Below, one piece after another: positions 8,983-19,641 of a stretch of 64,000 nt of DNA. The DNA comes from Crenobacter oryzisoli. Lineage in GTDB: Bacteria > Pseudomonadota > Gammaproteobacteria > Burkholderiales > Chromobacteriaceae. Location: contig NZ_JAUEDK010000005.1 in the NCBI RefSeq assembly GCF_030385785.1, forward strand, positions 1-64,000, in the 5' to 3' direction. Numbering within the stretch: the first letter of the stretch is position 1; each line of letters starts with the position of its first letter. The position numbers and the translations under genes were made by a program. A model generated the notes under the pieces. It saw only the letters and a program-made list of their open reading frames with translations, searched no databases and was not told where the DNA came from.

Positions 8983-9009
8983 GGGCCCGGCCTCCCGCCG
9001 GGCTTTTTT
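8983..9009 (+). terminator. Rho-independent terminator after ppiB
   Basis: A 7-bp GC stem (8985-8991 with 8997-9003) with a 5-base loop is followed by six T. Confidence 0.9.
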
Positions 9010-9050
9010 GCCACGCAAGCCGCTTGGAGCGCCAGCCGGCTTGCGTGGCA
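9009..9050. repeat. 14-bp-stem inverted repeat in lpxH leader
   Basis: TGCCACGCAAGCCG at 9009-9022 is perfectly complementary to 9037-9050, with a 14-base loop. It directly abuts the ppiB terminator and lies 35 bases upstream of lpxH. It has no T tail of its own. Its role is unknown; it could be a repetitive palindromic element or a leader hairpin. Confidence 0.7.
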
Positions 9051-9084
9051 GAAATGCCGCCCGCTCACTACACGGACGCATCCC

Positions 9085-9819
9085 ATGGCCATCCATTTCA
9101 TCTCCGACCTGCACCTCGCCGACGACACGCCGGTGCTCAACGCCCTCTTCACCGACACGCTGGCCGCCTGGCGCGGCAAGATCGACGCGCTCTACATCCT
9201 TGGCGACCTGTTCGAGGTGTGGGTCGGCGACGACGACTCCTCGCCGTTCATCGATGCGATGCTCGCTGCGATGCGCGACTTCGCCGCGGTGACGCCGCTC
9301 TACGTGATGCGCGGCAACCGCGACTTCCTGCTCGGCGAGGGCTTCGCCGCCGCGACCGGCGCCACGCTGCTGACCGATCCGACCGTGATCGACGCATTCG
9401 GCCAACGCGTACTGCTGTCCCACGGCGATGCGATGTGCACCGATGACCTGCCCTACCAGCAGTTCCGCGCGATGGCGCGCAACCCGCAATGGCAGGCCGG
9501 CATCCTCGCCAAGTCGCTGGCCGAGCGCCATGTGATCGCCAAGCAGATCCGCGCGATGAGCGAAACCGGCAAGGCCGAGAACGGTCTGTCTGCGATCAGC
9601 GACGTGACCGATACGGCGGTACAGGCAACGTTGGTCGAACAGGCCGCTGGCGGCGTGCCGCCGCTGATGATTCACGGCCACACCCATCGCCCGGCTCGCC
9701 ACGACGTTAGCGCCAACGGCCACACCTCCCAGCGCTGGGTGATCGCCGACTGGCTCGACGGCAAGGGCGGCTATCTGCGCCTTGATGAGAGCGGCGTCAG
9801 CGCCCATCCACTGGGCTGA
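9085..9819 (+). CDS. lpxH: UDP-2,3-diacylglucosamine diphosphatase LpxH
   Basis: The 244-residue calcineurin-like phosphoesterase removes UMP from UDP-2,3-diacylglucosamine to give lipid X, the fourth step of lipid A synthesis, at the inner face of the membrane. Metal-binding motifs appear in order: ISDLHL (Asp8, His10), GDLFEVWVGDD, MRGNRDF, LSHGD and IHGHTHRP. Length and motif spacing match LpxH of proteobacteria. Its presence indicates a lipid A-containing outer membrane. Confidence 0.95.
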   Translation: MAIHFISDLHLADDTPVLNALFTDTLAAWRGKIDALYILGDLFEVWVGDDDSSPFIDAMLAAMRDFAAVTPLYVMRGNRDFLLGEGFAAATGATLLTDPTVIDAFGQRVLLSHGDAMCTDDLPYQQFRAMARNPQWQAGILAKSLAERHVIAKQIRAMSETGKAENGLSAISDVTDTAVQATLVEQAAGGVPPLMIHGHTHRPARHDVSANGHTSQRWVIADWLDGKGGYLRLDESGVSAHPLG

Positions 9820-9889
9820 ACCTTCCCGCTCCATTGCATGACGGCCGGTCGCTGACCGGCCGTTATTATGCTTAACGCCCAAGCCGACC

Positions 9890-11236
9890 ATGCCCCCTCC
9901 CGCGCTTCCCCGCCCCGACCAACCCCCGTCGTATTCGACGCTGATCCGCTTCGCCATCCCGGTGATGCTCGCCGCGATCGCCACCCCGCTGATGGGACTG
10001 GTCGACACCGCCGTGCTCGGCCGGCTAGGCAACCCGGCGCTGATCGCCGCCTCCGGCATCGGCGGGACCATCTTCACGGTGATCTACTGGTGCTTCAGTT
10101 TCCTACGCTTCACCACCACCGGCCTCGTGGCGCAGGCGGTCGGCCGGCAGGACGACACCGAGGTGGCGCTAGCCGGGCTGCGGCCGATGCTTGCGGCGGT
10201 GACCGGTGGGATCGGGCTCTGGCTGTTGCAGTGGCCGATCGGTCATGTCGCGCTGTGGCTGCTCGCGCCGCCCGCCGAGGTAACGTCGTTTGCGCGACTG
10301 TATTTCGACGCGCGGATCTGGTCGGCACCGTTCACGCTGCTCGGCTACGCGCAGTTCGCCTGGCTGATGGGGCTGGGGCGCTCGCGCTCGGTGATGCTGC
10401 TGCAGCTGGCGATGAACGCCCTCAACGCCGGCCTGTCGGTGCTGTTCGTGCTCGGCTTCGGCTGGGGCATCGCCGGCGCCGCCTGGGCCACCGTATTGAG
10501 CGAAGCGGTGATCGGCATCGCGACCAGCCTGCTGATCCTGCGCATCGTGCCGTGGCATCGTTGGCGCGCGGCGCTGGGTAAATCCTTTGTCGCCAGTGCC
10601 TGGCAGCGCCTGTTTTCGGCCAACCTCGACATCATGATCCGCACGCTGCTGTTGACCGGCGCATTCGCGCTGATGACGCAGCGCGGCGCCCAACTCGGAA
10701 CGCTGGAGCTGGCCGCCAACCAGATCCTGTTGCAAGCCTTCATGGTGTGCGCCAACCTGCTTGACGGTTTCGCCACCGCAGCCGAAGTGCACGGTGCGCG
10801 CGCGATCGGCGCCAAAGCTCGCGCAGCATTGGTCGTCACGGTACAACGCAACGCCTGGCTGTCGCTCGCATGGAGCCTGATCCTGGCCGCCGCGCTCGCA
10901 GCCAGCGCCCACGCCTTCATGCCGCTGATGAGCACCGACCCAGCACTGCGGCACGAGGCGCTGCGCTTCTGGCCTTGGCTGGTAGCGATGCCTCTGGTGT
11001 GCATCTGGGCGTTCTTCTGGGATGGGGTGTTCATGGGCGCGGTGCAGACGCGCACGCTGCGCAACGCGATGATCGCGAGCTTCGTCGTCTACGTGCCGGC
11101 GCTGTTCGGCCTATCGACCTGGCTCGGCAATCACGGCATCTGGGCGGCGCTCGTGATCCTGATGGCGATGCGCAGCCTGATGCTGACGCTGGCGTGGCCA
11201 AAGCTGAAGGCGTCGGTGAGCGAAGTTCGGGTTTAA
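9890..11236 (+). CDS. MATE family efflux transporter, DinF-like
   Basis: The 448-residue, 12-helix inner-membrane exporter has two MatE halves. The start (RFAIPVMLAAIATPLMGLVDTAVLGRLG) and the FATAAEVHGARAIGAK loop are typical of the DinF branch (drug/cation antiporters driven by H+ or Na+). It is 71 bases after lpxH and may be co-transcribed. A large palindromic repeat containing a terminator begins right after the stop codon. A second, NorM-type MATE gene lies at 34667. The substrate is not predictable. Confidence 0.9.
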   Translation: MPPPALPRPDQPPSYSTLIRFAIPVMLAAIATPLMGLVDTAVLGRLGNPALIAASGIGGTIFTVIYWCFSFLRFTTTGLVAQAVGRQDDTEVALAGLRPMLAAVTGGIGLWLLQWPIGHVALWLLAPPAEVTSFARLYFDARIWSAPFTLLGYAQFAWLMGLGRSRSVMLLQLAMNALNAGLSVLFVLGFGWGIAGAAWATVLSEAVIGIATSLLILRIVPWHRWRAALGKSFVASAWQRLFSANLDIMIRTLLLTGAFALMTQRGAQLGTLELAANQILLQAFMVCANLLDGFATAAEVHGARAIGAKARAALVVTVQRNAWLSLAWSLILAAALAASAHAFMPLMSTDPALRHEALRFWPWLVAMPLVCIWAFFWDGVFMGAVQTRTLRNAMIASFVVYVPALFGLSTWLGNHGIWAALVILMAMRSLMLTLAWPKLKASVSEVRV

Positions 11237-11358
11237 CCACGAAAACACGTAGAAAACACAGAAGAAACCGATAAAGCAGACGCCACTTCTCGACGATGGG
11301 CGTCTGCTTTTTTGTGTTCTACTCGGTTTTTGTCCGTGTCTTCAGTGTGTTTCCGTGG
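11237..11358. repeat. Long imperfect palindromic repeat containing a terminator
   Basis: The arms CCACGAAAACACGTAGAAAA (11237 onward) and the complement of the stretch ending at 11358 pair over most of about 45 bases each. The core is a 12-bp stem (11273-11284 with 11299-11310) followed by six T. This kind of CCACGGAAAACAC repeat is common in the intergenic DNA of proteobacteria. It separates the convergent dinF-like and selO genes. Confidence 0.7.
11273..11314 (+). terminator. Rho-independent terminator between dinF-like gene and selO
   Basis: The 12-bp stem AAAGCAGACGCC/GGCGTCTGCTTT is followed by a T run and preceded by A-rich DNA, so it can serve both convergent genes. Confidence 0.85.
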
Positions 11359-11366
11359 CGAAAGAT

Positions 11367-12830
11367 TCAGCTCGAGCAGCTCACTGAGATCTGATCTGCC
11401 CATTCCGGCGGAAAGCCCGCGTACACCTCGAATTCCGGCTGCTCTTCGAAAGGCCGTGACAGACAGCGGAACACCCGGTCGACCTCGCCGAAGTCGCCCT
11501 CATCGCGCGCCTTGCGGATCGCCTGCTCGGCGATATGGTTGCGCAGCACGTACTTCGGGTTGACCCGGCTCATCGCGGCGCGGCGCTCTACCGGCGTTTG
11601 CGGCTCGCGCGCCAGTCGCGCCCGGTAGTCGACAGCCCAACCGTCGAACAGCTCGCGCTCGAGGAACAGATCGCGCAGTGGCGCGTTGAACGTATCGAGC
11701 GCGTCGAAATCGGCGAGGCGGCGGAAGAAGATCGTGTAGTCGACCCGGTCGCCGTGCATCGCCATCAAGAGCTTCTCGAGCAGCGCGCCGTCGCCGCCCT
11801 CCTGTGTCGTCAGCCCCAGTTTCGTACGCATCTTCGTCAGATACGCCGTCTCATACAGTGCCTGGAAGCCGCGCAGCAGCGCGACCAGTTCGTCCTCGCC
11901 GACCATCGGCAGGAAGGTCGACGCCAGGCAGTGCAGGTTCCACAGCGCCACCTGCGGCTGCTGGTTGTAGGCGTAGCGGCCGGCGTGGTCGGAATGGTTG
12001 CAGATATGCGCGAGATCGAAGCCGTCGAGGAAGCCGTACGGGCCGTAGTCGATGGTCAGCCCCAGCAACGACATATTGTCGGTGTTCATCACCCCGTGAC
12101 AGAAACCGACCGCCTGCCAATCGGCGATCAGCCGTGCGGTGCGGGCGATCGTCTCACCGATCAGCGCGGCGTACGGGGTGGCCAAATCGGCCTGCTCCGG
12201 GAAGTGGTAGCGCAGCGCGAAGTCGGCCAGCGCCTTCAGCGCGTCGTGGTCGCCGCGGTGGTACAGGTGCTCGAAGTGACCGAAGCGCACGAAGCTCTCC
12301 GACACCCGTGTGACCACCGCCGACGTCTCCACCGTCTCGCGGTACACCGGCGCCGGCGAGCCGGTCAGGATCAGCGCGCGGGTCGTTGGGATGCCGAGCG
12401 CGGCCATTGCCTCGGAACACAGGTATTCGCGAATGCTCGAACGTAGCACCGCGCGGCCATCGGCATGGCGCGAAAACGGCGTCTGGCCGGCCCCCTTGAT
12501 CTGCACCTCCATCCGCCGCCCGTTTGAGCCAGGCAGGTCGCCGAGCATCAGCGCCCGACCATCGCCAAGCTGGCCAGCCCACACGCCGAACTGGTGGCCG
12601 GAATACGCGGTAGCGATCGTCGGCAACGCATCCGGCAGATTACCGGTGAACAGCGCCACCCCCTCGTCGCTGGCGAGCCAATCCGGGTCAAGGCCGAGTT
12701 GTTCGGCCAGGCTGCGGTTGAGGTGAACGAGATGCGGCTGCGGCAGCGGCGTGCTAGCCACGCGGCGGTGCAATACGGGGGGCAGCTCGGTAATACGTTG
12801 GCCGAACACGGGCAGGGTCAAGGTTTCCAT
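11367..12830 (-). CDS. selO: Protein adenylyltransferase SelO (YdiU)
   Basis: The 487-residue pseudokinase-fold enzyme transfers AMP from ATP to Ser, Thr or Tyr of target proteins and is linked to redox homeostasis (family knowledge). Conserved segments include YSGHQFGVWAGQLGDGRA (nucleotide loop), the EVQIKGAGQTPFSR lysine region, SSIREYLCSEAM, and HGVMNTDNMSLLGLTIDYGP carrying the metal-binding Asn and Asp. The protein ends in CSS: many SelO proteins end with a Cys or selenocysteine two residues before the C terminus, and here it is Cys. Full length. Confidence 0.93.
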   Translation of the reverse strand: METLTLPVFGQRITELPPVLHRRVASTPLPQPHLVHLNRSLAEQLGLDPDWLASDEGVALFTGNLPDALPTIATAYSGHQFGVWAGQLGDGRALMLGDLPGSNGRRMEVQIKGAGQTPFSRHADGRAVLRSSIREYLCSEAMAALGIPTTRALILTGSPAPVYRETVETSAVVTRVSESFVRFGHFEHLYHRGDHDALKALADFALRYHFPEQADLATPYAALIGETIARTARLIADWQAVGFCHGVMNTDNMSLLGLTIDYGPYGFLDGFDLAHICNHSDHAGRYAYNQQPQVALWNLHCLASTFLPMVGEDELVALLRGFQALYETAYLTKMRTKLGLTTQEGGDGALLEKLLMAMHGDRVDYTIFFRRLADFDALDTFNAPLRDLFLERELFDGWAVDYRARLAREPQTPVERRAAMSRVNPKYVLRNHIAEQAIRKARDEGDFGEVDRVFRCLSRPFEEQPEFEVYAGFPPEWADQISVSCSS

Positions 12831-12894
12831 ACCCGCATTCTAGCGGTCGCGAGCCGCGACAAACACGGCCCGCTGGTAGGGCTATTCGGCCAGA

Positions 12895-12964
12895 GGTTGT
12901 TCAGAATCTGTCGCGAGCGGCCCTCGGTGGAGTGAAGAGCAGCGCAGTAAGATTATGAACAGCC
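12895..12964. mobile_element. 70-bp MITE-like element with inverted ends
   Basis: The left end GGTTGTTCAGAATCT (12895) and the complement of the right end, GGCTGTTCATAATCT (ending 12964), match at 13 of 15 bases. It fills the gap between selO and the lysR-type gene and stops 2 bases short of the latter's stop codon (minus strand). No coding capacity. It could be a miniature inverted-repeat element or the ends of a deleted insertion sequence. Confidence 0.45.
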
Positions 12965-12966
12965 GC

Positions 12967-13866
12967 TCAGAGCCCCAGCGTCGCCGGGTCCAGCCCCCAC
13001 ACCGGTGCCAGTTCGGTCAACAGCGCGATCAGGATCGGGTCGCCGACCCGGTCGGCCGGGTACACCAGCTGCAGGTCGGCCGGCTTCACCAGCTCGGGCA
13101 CTATCGCCACCTTGCCCTGCGCCACGTGAGCCTGTGCGTCCTCCTCTCGCACCAATGCCACACCGACGCCGGCGGCCACCAGCTCCAGCACCGTTTCCAG
13201 ATGATCGCATTCGGTGATCTTGCGCGGCGAGATATTGAGCTCGCGCCACAGTTCGCTGCTGATCTTCGACAGGCTGGAAAACTGCGAGATGCCGATCCAC
13301 GGCAACTTGCCCAGCTCGCGCAGCCCGGCCTTGGCCACCCGCTCGGCCCAGGCGGCCGGCAGCACCACCCGGTAGTCGATCTGGGTCAGCAGCACGGTAT
13401 TGACGTTGGCGTAGGGGTTCTTGCCCAGGTAGAAACCGACATCCAGCTCCTTCTTGCGCACCAAGTTCAGCACATTGCCGGTGACGCCGTACTCAAGCTT
13501 CAGCGCCAACAGCGGATGCTTGGCGGTCAACGCCGCCACCCACGGTCCGACGCGCAACGCGTCGGCCGACAACGTCACGCCGATGCTGGCCTTGCCATTG
13601 AGCTCGCCGCGCAGCTCGCGCGCCCGGTTGAGAATGCCGCGGGCGGACGCGAGGATGGACTGCGCCTGCGGCAGCAGCTCCTGGCCGGCCAGCGTCAGCG
13701 TCACCCCACCTGCACTGCGCTCGAACAGCGGCATGCCGACATCCTCTTCCAGCGCCTTGATCTGCGCGGTGACTGCCGGCTGCGAAAGGTGCAAGAGTTC
13801 TGCGGCCTGCGTCAGGTGCCCCTGCTGGGCAACCGTGACAAAGGTGCGCAGTTGGTAGATTTCCAT
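12967..13866 (-). CDS. LysR family transcriptional regulator
   Basis: The 299-residue protein starts MEIYQLRTFVTVAQQGHLTQAAELLHLSQPA, a classic LysR winged helix-turn-helix (1-60). A two-lobed substrate-binding domain (about 90-295) follows. GGGGGAG upstream of the ATG at 13866 supports this start over an in-frame extension of 34 codons. It diverges from yjcH-actP-acs across a 326-base region holding two palindromes, so it is a candidate regulator of acetate uptake; this is inferred from position only. The effector is unknown. Confidence 0.9.
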   Translation of the reverse strand: MEIYQLRTFVTVAQQGHLTQAAELLHLSQPAVTAQIKALEEDVGMPLFERSAGGVTLTLAGQELLPQAQSILASARGILNRARELRGELNGKASIGVTLSADALRVGPWVAALTAKHPLLALKLEYGVTGNVLNLVRKKELDVGFYLGKNPYANVNTVLLTQIDYRVVLPAAWAERVAKAGLRELGKLPWIGISQFSSLSKISSELWRELNISPRKITECDHLETVLELVAAGVGVALVREEDAQAHVAQGKVAIVPELVKPADLQLVYPADRVGDPILIALLTELAPVWGLDPATLGL

Positions 13867-14192
13867 CCAAAGACTCCCCCTGAATCTGTTTTGGTTGTAG
13901 CAGCCGGCCCACACCGCTACCCGCCTGGTCACCAGGCTTTGCGCTATTGTCAGCGCAAAACGCGACATCGCTCAAGGGGATCTCATGCCATCAGCAAATA
14001 TTATAGCCCTCATAAAAACAGGGGAATTCAGAGTAAAAACACTCCCACAAAATACTGAAAAATAAAGCGTTTTGCAGCGCACCATTCCTGGAACAAATTT
14101 CCGCAATCAGAAAATGCGATTAGCTCGACAACCTGCGCCTCCTTACATTAGCTGACAGCGGCAAGCCATGCCGCCTCGCAAAGGAGGACATA
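13867..14192. promoter_or_regulatory. Divergent regulatory region lysR-type gene / yjcH-actP-acs
   Basis: The half nearest the regulator has two perfect palindromes: a 15-base one at 13923-13937 (7-bp arms) and TTGCGCT-N6-AGCGCAA at 13939-13958. The second has the size and T-N11-A layout of LysR-type operators. From about 13990 to 14130 the DNA is AT-rich, fitting promoters. The yjcH start has a consensus AAAGGAGG. Confidence 0.6.
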
Positions 14193-14504
14193 ATGAATGA
14201 CGAGATTCTGAAGCGCGTTCAGTCCAATCCCAAGTTCGTCGAGCTGGTCCACAAGAAGACCGGCCTGGGATGGAAACTCACGCTGATCATGTTGGTGATC
14301 TATTACGGTTTCATCCTGATGCTGGCGTTCGCGCCCAAGACCCTCGGCACCCCGATCGCGGCCGGTGCCACCACGACCATCGGCATGCCGATCGGGGTTC
14401 TGATCATCCTGTCCGCGTTCGTCCTGACCGGCATCTACGTGCGCAAGGCAAACAACGAGTTCGACGTGCTGAACAAACAGATCGTCGAGGAGGCCAAGCA
14501 ATGA
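14193..14504 (+). CDS. yjcH: DUF485 membrane protein YjcH
   Basis: The 103-residue protein has two transmembrane helices (about 30-50 and 65-88) and the DUF485 pattern ([16 protein letters not shown], then [13 protein letters not shown]). It is nearly always encoded just before the acetate permease gene. Its stop codon overlaps the actP start (ATGA). It is probably an accessory subunit or stabiliser of ActP, a role inferred from the genetic linkage. Confidence 0.93.
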   Translation: MNDEILKRVQSNPKFVELVHKKTGLGWKLTLIMLVIYYGFILMLAFAPKTLGTPIAAGATTTIGMPIGVLIILSAFVLTGIYVRKANNEFDVLNKQIVEEAKQ

Positions 14505-16186
14505 AACCCCAGTTTCCCCGTATTGCCGCCGCAGTGTTGCTCGCCACCCCCGGGCTTGCGCTGGCGGCAGATGCGCTCTCCGGCGAGGTCAAGCGTCAGC
14601 CGCTGAACTGGCACGCGATCATCATGTTCTTCATCTTCGTCGCCGGCACGCTCGCCATCACTTACTGGGCGGCACGGCGCACCCGCTCGGCCAGCGACTT
14701 CTACGCGGCCGGCGGCGGCATTTCCGGCCTACAGAACGGCCTGGCGATCGCCGGCGACTACATGTCGGCCGCGTCCTTCCTGGGCATCTCGGCGATGGTG
14801 TATGAGAAGGGCTACGACGGCCTGATCTACTCGATGGGCTTTCTGGTCGGCTGGCCGATCATCCTGTTCCTGGTGGCCGAGCGGCTGCGCAACCTCGGCA
14901 AGTACACCTTCGCCGACGTGGCCTCCTATCGCCTGCAGCAGACCCCGGTGCGCAGCTTCGCCGCCACCGGCACGCTGGTCACCGTGACGATCTACCTGAT
15001 CGCACAGATGGTCGGCGCCGGCAAACTGATCCAGCTGCTGTTCGGCATGAACTACATCTCCGCAGTGCTGATCGTCGGCGTGCTGATGATGCTGTACGTG
15101 GTGTTCGGCGGCATGCTCGCCACCACCTGGGTGCAGATCATCAAGGCGGTGATGCTGCTGTGCGGCGCGAGCTTCATGGCCTTCATGGTGCTGCGCCACG
15201 CCGGCTTCAGCTTTGAACACATGTTCCAGATGGCCGTCACCGTGCATGCCAAAGGCCTGGCGATCATGTCGCCGGGAGGCCTGGTGTCCAACCCGGTCGA
15301 TGCGATCTCGCTGGGCGTGGCGCTGATGTTCGGCACTGCCGGCCTACCGCACATCCTGATGCGTTTCTTCACCGTGGCCGATGCCCGCGAAGCCCGTAAA
15401 TCGGTGTTCTACGCCACTGGCTTTATCGGTTACTTCTACATCCTGACCTTCATCATCGGCTTCGGCGCGATCATGCTGGTGCTCAACCAGCCGGGCATGA
15501 TGGAAACGGTGGTGAAAAACGGCAAGCAAGTCACCCAGCTGATCGGCGGCAACAATATGGCGGCGATCCACCTGGCTGACGCGGTCGGCGGCGACCTGTT
15601 CCTCGGCTTCATCTCGGCAGTGGCGTTCGCAACCATCCTGGCGGTGGTGGCCGGCCTGACCCTGTCGGGCGCCTCGGCGGTATCGCATGACCTCTACGCC
15701 AACGTGTTCCGTCGCGGCCGCTCCAACGAAAAAGACGAGATCCGCGTATCGAAGTACGCCACGCTGGCGCTGGGTGTGGTGGCCATTCTGCTCGGCATCG
15801 CCTTCGAAAACCAGAACGTCGCCTTCATGGTGGGCCTGGCCTTCTCGGTAGCCGCTTCGGCCAACTTCCCGGTACTGTTCCTGTCGATGTTCTGGCGCGG
15901 TCTGACCACCCGTGGCGCAGTGATGGGCGGCTTCATCGGCCTGACCTCGGCAGTACTCTTGATTGTGCTCGGCCCGACCGTATGGGTAGACGTACTCAAG
16001 CATAAAGAGGCAATCTTCCCGTACAAGAACCCGGCGATCTTCTCGATGACCCTGGCCTTCGTATTCACCTGGCTGATCTCCGCCCTGGATACCTCCAAGG
16101 CTGCCAACGACGAGAAAGCCAAGTTCGATGCCCAGTTCGTCCGCTCGATGACCGGCATCGGCGCCACCGGTGCATCGAAACACTAA
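14501..16186 (+). CDS. actP: Cation/acetate symporter ActP
   Basis: The 561-residue sodium:solute symporter family permease has an N-terminal signal-like segment ([23 protein letters not shown]) and about 13 helices. Hallmarks are the [33 protein letters not shown] stretch (residues about 65-95) and the [15 protein letters not shown] region. It imports acetate and other short carboxylates with a cation. The ATG overlaps the yjcH stop. Downstream acs converts the acetate to acetyl-CoA, so the three genes form an acetate-scavenging operon. Confidence 0.95.
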   Translation: MKPQFPRIAAAVLLATPGLALAADALSGEVKRQPLNWHAIIMFFIFVAGTLAITYWAARRTRSASDFYAAGGGISGLQNGLAIAGDYMSAASFLGISAMVYEKGYDGLIYSMGFLVGWPIILFLVAERLRNLGKYTFADVASYRLQQTPVRSFAATGTLVTVTIYLIAQMVGAGKLIQLLFGMNYISAVLIVGVLMMLYVVFGGMLATTWVQIIKAVMLLCGASFMAFMVLRHAGFSFEHMFQMAVTVHAKGLAIMSPGGLVSNPVDAISLGVALMFGTAGLPHILMRFFTVADAREARKSVFYATGFIGYFYILTFIIGFGAIMLVLNQPGMMETVVKNGKQVTQLIGGNNMAAIHLADAVGGDLFLGFISAVAFATILAVVAGLTLSGASAVSHDLYANVFRRGRSNEKDEIRVSKYATLALGVVAILLGIAFENQNVAFMVGLAFSVAASANFPVLFLSMFWRGLTTRGAVMGGFIGLTSAVLLIVLGPTVWVDVLKHKEAIFPYKNPAIFSMTLAFVFTWLISALDTSKAANDEKAKFDAQFVRSMTGIGATGASKH

Positions 16187-16248
16187 GAACCATCCGGGCC
16201 GTCGCATCGGCGGCCCTTCAAGTCTCAAAAGAGTTTAAGGAGAAGTCC

Positions 16249-18213
<1,965 letters not shown>

Positions 18214-18490
18214 CCCCAGTTTGTTGTCGTCTCCTTTACGCCGCCTGCGCCTTGCGCCGGGCGGCGTCTTTCTTTGCGGTCGTTCGACCACCCCTTGCAT
18301 CCCATTCGTTTATCCCGCTTCAATCTATAAAGAGACGACAAGAACGACGCTTGCTTGTGGCAGGCTTATTTCCTCCGAATATAGCGAGACGTAGTAGCAG
18401 CACAAGTAACATCACCGGGGGTACGGTTGAAGCGAATACTCGAACACGAGATAATTTCAGGATTTTTTTGATACCTTCGGTATCAGCTAC
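18214..18490. promoter_or_regulatory. acs terminator and rsx operon leader
   Basis: A 39-base hairpin with a T-rich tail (stem 18238-18245 with 18260-18267) closes the acetate operon. The rest becomes AT-richer toward rsxA. A 7-bp hairpin at 18469-18485 (TGATACC, loop TTC, GGTATCA) ends 5 bases before the rsxA ATG, where the ribosome binding site should be, and no Shine-Dalgarno sequence is visible. Confidence 0.6.
18238..18276 (+). terminator. Rho-independent terminator after acs
   Basis: The 8-bp stem ACGCCGCC/GGCGGCGT is followed by CTTTCTTT. Confidence 0.75.
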
Positions 18491-19072
18491 ATGAATTTCT
18501 CACACTACCTGCTGATCCTGGTCGGCGCGGTGCTGGTCAACAACGTGGTACTGGTGCGCGTGCTCGGCCTGTGCCCGTTCATGGGCGTCTCGAAGAAGCT
18601 GGAGGCATCGATCGGCATGGGCGCCGCGACCACCTTCGTGCTCACGCTCGGCGCCGGCTCCAGTCACCTGATCAATGAGCTGCTGACCGCCTACGGCCTG
18701 GAATACCTGCGCACACTGTCGTTCATCGTGGTAATCGCCGCGCTTGTGCAGTTCACCGAAATGGTGATCCACAAGACCAGCCCGGCGCTCTACCAAGTAC
18801 TCGGCATCTATCTGCCGCTGATCACCACCAACTGCGCGGTGCTCGGCGTGCCACTGTTGAACGTCGCCGAAGGCCATAGCTTCGCCGAGTCGCTGGTATT
18901 CGGCTTTGGCAGCGCCGTCGGCTTCTCGCTGATCCTGATTCTGTTCGGCGCGATGCGCGAGCGACTGGAAGGCGCCGACATCCCCGCGCCATTCCGTGGC
19001 CCGGCGATCGCCTTCATCACGGCGGGGCTGATGAGCCTCGCGTTCATGGGCTTCGGGGGGCTGGTGAAATGA
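18491..19072 (+). CDS. rsxA: Rsx/Rnf electron transport complex subunit A
   Basis: The 193-residue inner-membrane protein has six helices ([35 protein letters not shown]). Family knowledge places a 2Fe-2S cluster between RnfA and RnfE; the needed Cys in GLCPFMG and NCAVLG are present. The complex couples ferredoxin/NADH electron transfer to ion movement and, in SoxR-containing bacteria, keeps SoxR reduced. It is the first gene of a complete rsxABCDGE operon; the stop overlaps rsxB by 4 bases. Confidence 0.95.
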   Translation: MNFSHYLLILVGAVLVNNVVLVRVLGLCPFMGVSKKLEASIGMGAATTFVLTLGAGSSHLINELLTAYGLEYLRTLSFIVVIAALVQFTEMVIHKTSPALYQVLGIYLPLITTNCAVLGVPLLNVAEGHSFAESLVFGFGSAVGFSLILILFGAMRERLEGADIPAPFRGPAIAFITAGLMSLAFMGFGGLVK

Positions 19073-19641
19073 TCGGTTTGCTGATCGCGCTGGCCATCAT
19101 GGCCGTGCTGGCGCTGCTGTTGGGCGCCATGCTCGGCTTCGCCTCGGTGAAGCTCAAGGTCAAGGCCGACCCGCTGGTCGACAAGATCGACGCACTGCTG
19201 CCGCAGACCCAGTGCGGTCAGTGCAGCTATCCGGGCTGCCGCCCGTACGCCACCGCCATCGCCGTCGGCGAGGCCGACATCAATCGCTGCCCGCCAGGTG
19301 GCGAGGACGGCATCCGCAAGCTGGCAGAGCTGCTGGGGGTCGATTACAAGCCATTCGACGAGGGCACCGCGGCACAGAAGCCCAAGTCGGTCGCGCTGAT
19401 CAGCGAGGAGCTGTGCATCGGCTGTACGCTGTGCGTGCAGGCCTGTCCTGTCGACGCGATCCTCGGTGCCGCCAAGCAGATGCATACGATCATCGCCAGC
19501 GAGTGCACCGGTTGCGAGCTGTGCATCGCCCCCTGCCCTGTCGACTGCATCAGCATGGTGCCAGTCGGCACCACCCTGAAGAACTGGAAATGGGATTACC
19601 CAGTAATCCCGATCAAGCCCGCACCGACCAAGGCCGCATGA
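19069..19641 (+). CDS. rsxB: Rsx/Rnf complex iron-sulfur subunit B
   Basis: The 190-residue protein has one N-terminal membrane anchor (3-25), a 4Fe-4S domain ([15 protein letters not shown], about residue 45) and two ferredoxin clusters ([12 protein letters not shown] and [12 protein letters not shown], about 110-160). It passes electrons within the Rnf complex on the cytoplasmic face. Both junctions overlap neighbouring genes by 4 bases (ATGA), indicating translational coupling. Confidence 0.96.
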   Translation: MIGLLIALAIMAVLALLLGAMLGFASVKLKVKADPLVDKIDALLPQTQCGQCSYPGCRPYATAIAVGEADINRCPPGGEDGIRKLAELLGVDYKPFDEGTAAQKPKSVALISEELCIGCTLCVQACPVDAILGAAKQMHTIIASECTGCELCIAPCPVDCISMVPVGTTLKNWKWDYPVIPIKPAPTKAA

